Source: Roseomonas genomospecies 6 (GTDB lineage Bacteria; Pseudomonadota; Alphaproteobacteria; Azospirillales; Azospirillaceae). Taken from it: DNA of 64,000 bases. Positions 62,228-64,000 of this stretch are shown here, in pieces (position 1 is the first letter of the stretch; each line of letters starts with the position of its first letter). The stretch spans positions 1 through 64,000 of the forward strand of contig NZ_QOKW01000003.1 of the NCBI RefSeq assembly GCF_008365375.1, given 5' to 3'. The notes under the pieces were generated by a model that was not told the DNA's origin, did no database searches, and worked only from the letters and a program-made list of their open reading frames with translations. Position numbers and translations under genes: made by a program.

Positions 62228-63130
62228 CTACGCGTCCGCCAGCAGATCCCCGAATCCCTCCACCCGCTTCAGCATCGACTGGCGCAGCTTCAGCAGGGCG
62301 CGGTGTTCGAGCTGGCGCACACGCTCCTTGCTGACGCCCAGTTCGCGGCCCAACTCCTCCAGCGTGGCGCCTTCCTCGCGCAGGCGGCGCTCCTGGATGA
62401 TGGTGCGTTCGCGCGGGCTGAGTTCGCCCAGCGCCTCCGCCAGCCATTGCGAACGGGTGCGGCTGTCACGCATGCCGATCACCACCTCCTCCGGCGAGGG
62501 GCGCTGGTCGGCCAGGAAATCCTGCCAGTCCTCGTCGGACCCGTCGGCGACCGGGGAGTTCAGCGACTGGTCGGAGGCGGACAGGCGCATCTCCATCGCC
62601 TCCACCTCCGTCACGTCCACCTGGAGTTCACCGGCGATCCATTCCCGCCCTTCCTTGGTCAGGCCGTTTCCGGACCCGGTTCCGCCCTGGCTGAGGCTCT
62701 CGATGCGGGCGCGCAGGCGGCGCAGGTTGAAGAACAGCGACTTCTGCGCGGCGGTCGTGCCGGTGCGGACGATGGACCAGTTGCGCAGGATGTAGTCCTG
62801 CATGGCGGAGCGAATCCACCAGGCCGCGTAGGTGGAGAAGCGCACCTCGCGGTCCGGTTCGAACCGGCTGGCCGCCTGCATCAGCCCGACGTTGCCCTCC
62901 TGGACCAGATCGCCCATCGGCAGGCCGTAATTGCGGAAACGCGCCGCGGTCGCCACCACCAGCCGGGTGTAGGCCCGGACCAACTCGTGCAAGGCCCGTT
63001 CGTCCCCGGCCTCGCGCCATTTCCGGGCCAGATCGAATTCGTGGTCGCGCGTCAGCAGAGGCTCACGCATGGACGCCTTGATGAAACTCAGGTTCGCGCG
63101 CTGAGTCTCGGGATCGTCGATGTAGGCCAT
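62228..63130 (-). CDS. rpoH: RpoH-family heat-shock sigma factor
   Basis: This 300-residue sigma factor has region 2 (GDLVQEGNVGLMQAASRFEP, FSTYAAWWIRSAMQDYILRNWSIVR), the RpoH box QKSLFFNLRRLR (~131-142), and region 4 (RERTIIQERRLREEGATLEELG, VSKERVRQLEHRALLKLR). Azospirillum carries several RpoH paralogues for heat and photo-oxidative stress; which this is cannot be told here. ATG 63130 follows GGAAGGAAGGGACG. It may drive groESL and other stress genes. Confidence 0.93.
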   Translation of the reverse strand: MAYIDDPETQRANLSFIKASMREPLLTRDHEFDLARKWREAGDERALHELVRAYTRLVVATAARFRNYGLPMGDLVQEGNVGLMQAASRFEPDREVRFSTYAAWWIRSAMQDYILRNWSIVRTGTTAAQKSLFFNLRRLRARIESLSQGGTGSGNGLTKEGREWIAGELQVDVTEVEAMEMRLSASDQSLNSPVADGSDEDWQDFLADQRPSPEEVVIGMRDSRTRSQWLAEALGELSPRERTIIQERRLREEGATLEELGRELGVSKERVRQLEHRALLKLRQSMLKRVEGFGDLLADA

Positions 63131-63390
63131 ACGTCCCTTCCTTCCCATCTGGGCGGCCGCGTTTTCAGGCTGCTCATGCCCTGTGCTGCGGAGTCCGAAG
63201 GGGTCGACCCCTCAGGTCCGGTGGTCCGTCGGTTGGTCACGGGTTGCCGACGGTTGGGACAACAGCCTTTCCCCTCGCCCTGTTGCACTGTGATACGCAG
63301 GACAAGACGCTTCGGATCATCCGGACCGGAAGGGAATCGGTGGCGGATGCCGGGGGGATGGGTAAGCCGGGCAGGAAAAAGGGAGATGGA

Positions 63391-64000
63391 TCAGACCTGG
63401 AACAGGTCCAGGATCTCACCCGAAGGCGACAGACAGCCGCAGACGAGGTGCCCACCCCATCCGCAATTGCCATCCAAGGTCGCCACATGGTCGGTCACGG
63501 CGACGCCCTTGCGGGCCGGGTCATAGCCCCGGACGACGCGGGTGAAACCGCCGTAAGGCCCTGACATCTGGGCGAAACCGGGCGCTCCCCACCAGAAGGC
63601 GTCGCCCTGGTGCGCCAGCGGGCGGCGGGTGTCCACACCGGCGCTGACCAGCAGCACGCCCCCCTCCCCGCTTTCCGGACCGGTGCAGTAGGCGGCGCGG
63701 CGCAGGGAGTTGAACACATTTTCGTGACCGGGCTGCGCGTGCATCGCCTGACGCAGCCCCTGGGTCCAGCGGCCGAGCGTCATGGTGCCGCCGCGGGCCG
63801 CCGCCATGCCCTGCTCCACCGTGCCGCCATAGGCGGCCAGCGTGGTCCCGGCGCCGTGGCGGGTCATCCAGTCGAGCACCTGCTGCGGGTCGGGGGCGAA
63901 CTGGAGCTGAAGCAGCTTGTGCCACATCTCCTCCTGCGCGCCGCGCAGATAGACGATGTCGCCGGCCTCCATGCCGCGCCAGCTCAGCAGCCAGGTGCGG
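63391..64000 (-). CDS. Metallophosphoesterase-like protein, partial, metal motif altered
   Basis: The gene enters from the right edge, so its N terminus is missing; about 202 C-terminal residues are present. GDIVYLRGAQEEMWHKLLQLQ looks like the GNHE(E) motif of calcineurin-like phosphatases but reads GAQEE, losing the Asn and His metal ligands. VAVTDHVATLDGNCGWGGHLVCGCL resembles their C-terminal HTP/GG region. It may be a non-catalytic family member. Fold assignment is by pattern only, and the D-x-H motif would lie outside the window. Confidence 0.55.
   Translation of the reverse strand, partial: RTWLLSWRGMEAGDIVYLRGAQEEMWHKLLQLQFAPDPQQVLDWMTRHGAGTTLAAYGGTVEQGMAAARGGTMTLGRWTQGLRQAMHAQPGHENVFNSLRRAAYCTGPESGEGGVLLVSAGVDTRRPLAHQGDAFWWGAPGFAQMSGPYGGFTRVVRGYDPARKGVAVTDHVATLDGNCGWGGHLVCGCLSPSGEILDLFQV

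Overview
The window is about 64 kb of high-GC alphaproteobacterial chromosome, most probably an Azospirillum or close Rhodospirillales relative. The main support is the 16S rRNA 5' end (minus strand, left edge), which has Azospirillum-like variable regions. Supporting traits are GroESL under a CIRCE element, a Usg protein, PHB metabolism genes, an RpoH-family sigma factor, a 2-oxoacid:ferredoxin oxidoreductase and c-di-GMP regulators with DUF3369 domains. I see no insertion sequence, integrase, prophage block or CRISPR array. Nearly all of the window reads as core or lineage-specific chromosome.

Layout. 0-4 kb: 16S rRNA start with its promoter, a PAP2 phosphatase, a DUF411 metal-binding protein and a diguanylate cyclase. 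4-7.3 kb: a phage-shock locus (small protein, pspA, pspB, pspC) read leftward from a near-perfect sigma-54 promoter, with pspF divergent. 7.3-11.6 kb: a PHA-system protein, a class A PBP and a flavoprotein. 11.7-16 kb: pentaheme cytochrome, diheme cytochrome c peroxidase and catalase, a peroxide-defence block. 16-19.3 kb: groESL, usg and a GH24 lysozyme. 19.3-25.4 kb: a 1169-residue NfnAB/GltD-like fusion oxidoreductase, heme A synthase and PHB depolymerase. 25.7-32.3 kb: phospholipase D-VTT with a coupled EEP-family gene, then a compact peptide-type ABC transporter with degenerate ATPase motifs and no binding protein. 32.4-39.3 kb: MscS-type channel, DUF3369/HD-GYP phosphodiesterase, a PRTase-like protein and a GH17 protein. 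39.5-44.6 kb: ferredoxin-NADP reductase, a ScfR/RamB-type regulator divergent from isocitrate lyase, and a DJ-1/PfpI protein. 44.7-47.6 kb: PAS histidine kinase and a sulfite-oxidase-like Mo enzyme. 47.8-52.9 kb: korAB plus three ferritin-like four-helix proteins. 53-54.6 kb: small ORFs, tRNA-Arg(ACG) and gpt. 54.6-58.9 kb: a peptide ABC import cluster (binding protein and two permeases, no ATPase) behind a creatininase-family gene. 59-64 kb: YifB/ComM, HdeD-like protein, LolA, RpoH and a partial metallophosphoesterase-like gene.

How the genes work together. Several neighbourhoods concern low-potential electron flow (KorAB, ferredoxin-NADP reductase, the NfnAB-like fusion), peroxide and iron handling (cytochrome c peroxidase with a quinol-type multiheme cytochrome, catalase, three ferritin-like proteins), acetate/PHB carbon flow (aceA and its regulator, phaZ, PHA protein) and envelope stress (Psp, MscS, RpoH, LolA). 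A cyclase and a phosphodiesterase with the same REC-DUF3369 front end point to opposed c-di-GMP control.

The most unusual items are the fusion oxidoreductase, the two ABC clusters that each lack what the other has, the pairing of a pentaheme cytochrome with a diheme peroxidase, and recurrent 14-16 bp tandem repeats, mostly in gene leaders and spacers. Function calls rest on reading motifs by eye; no database search was possible.
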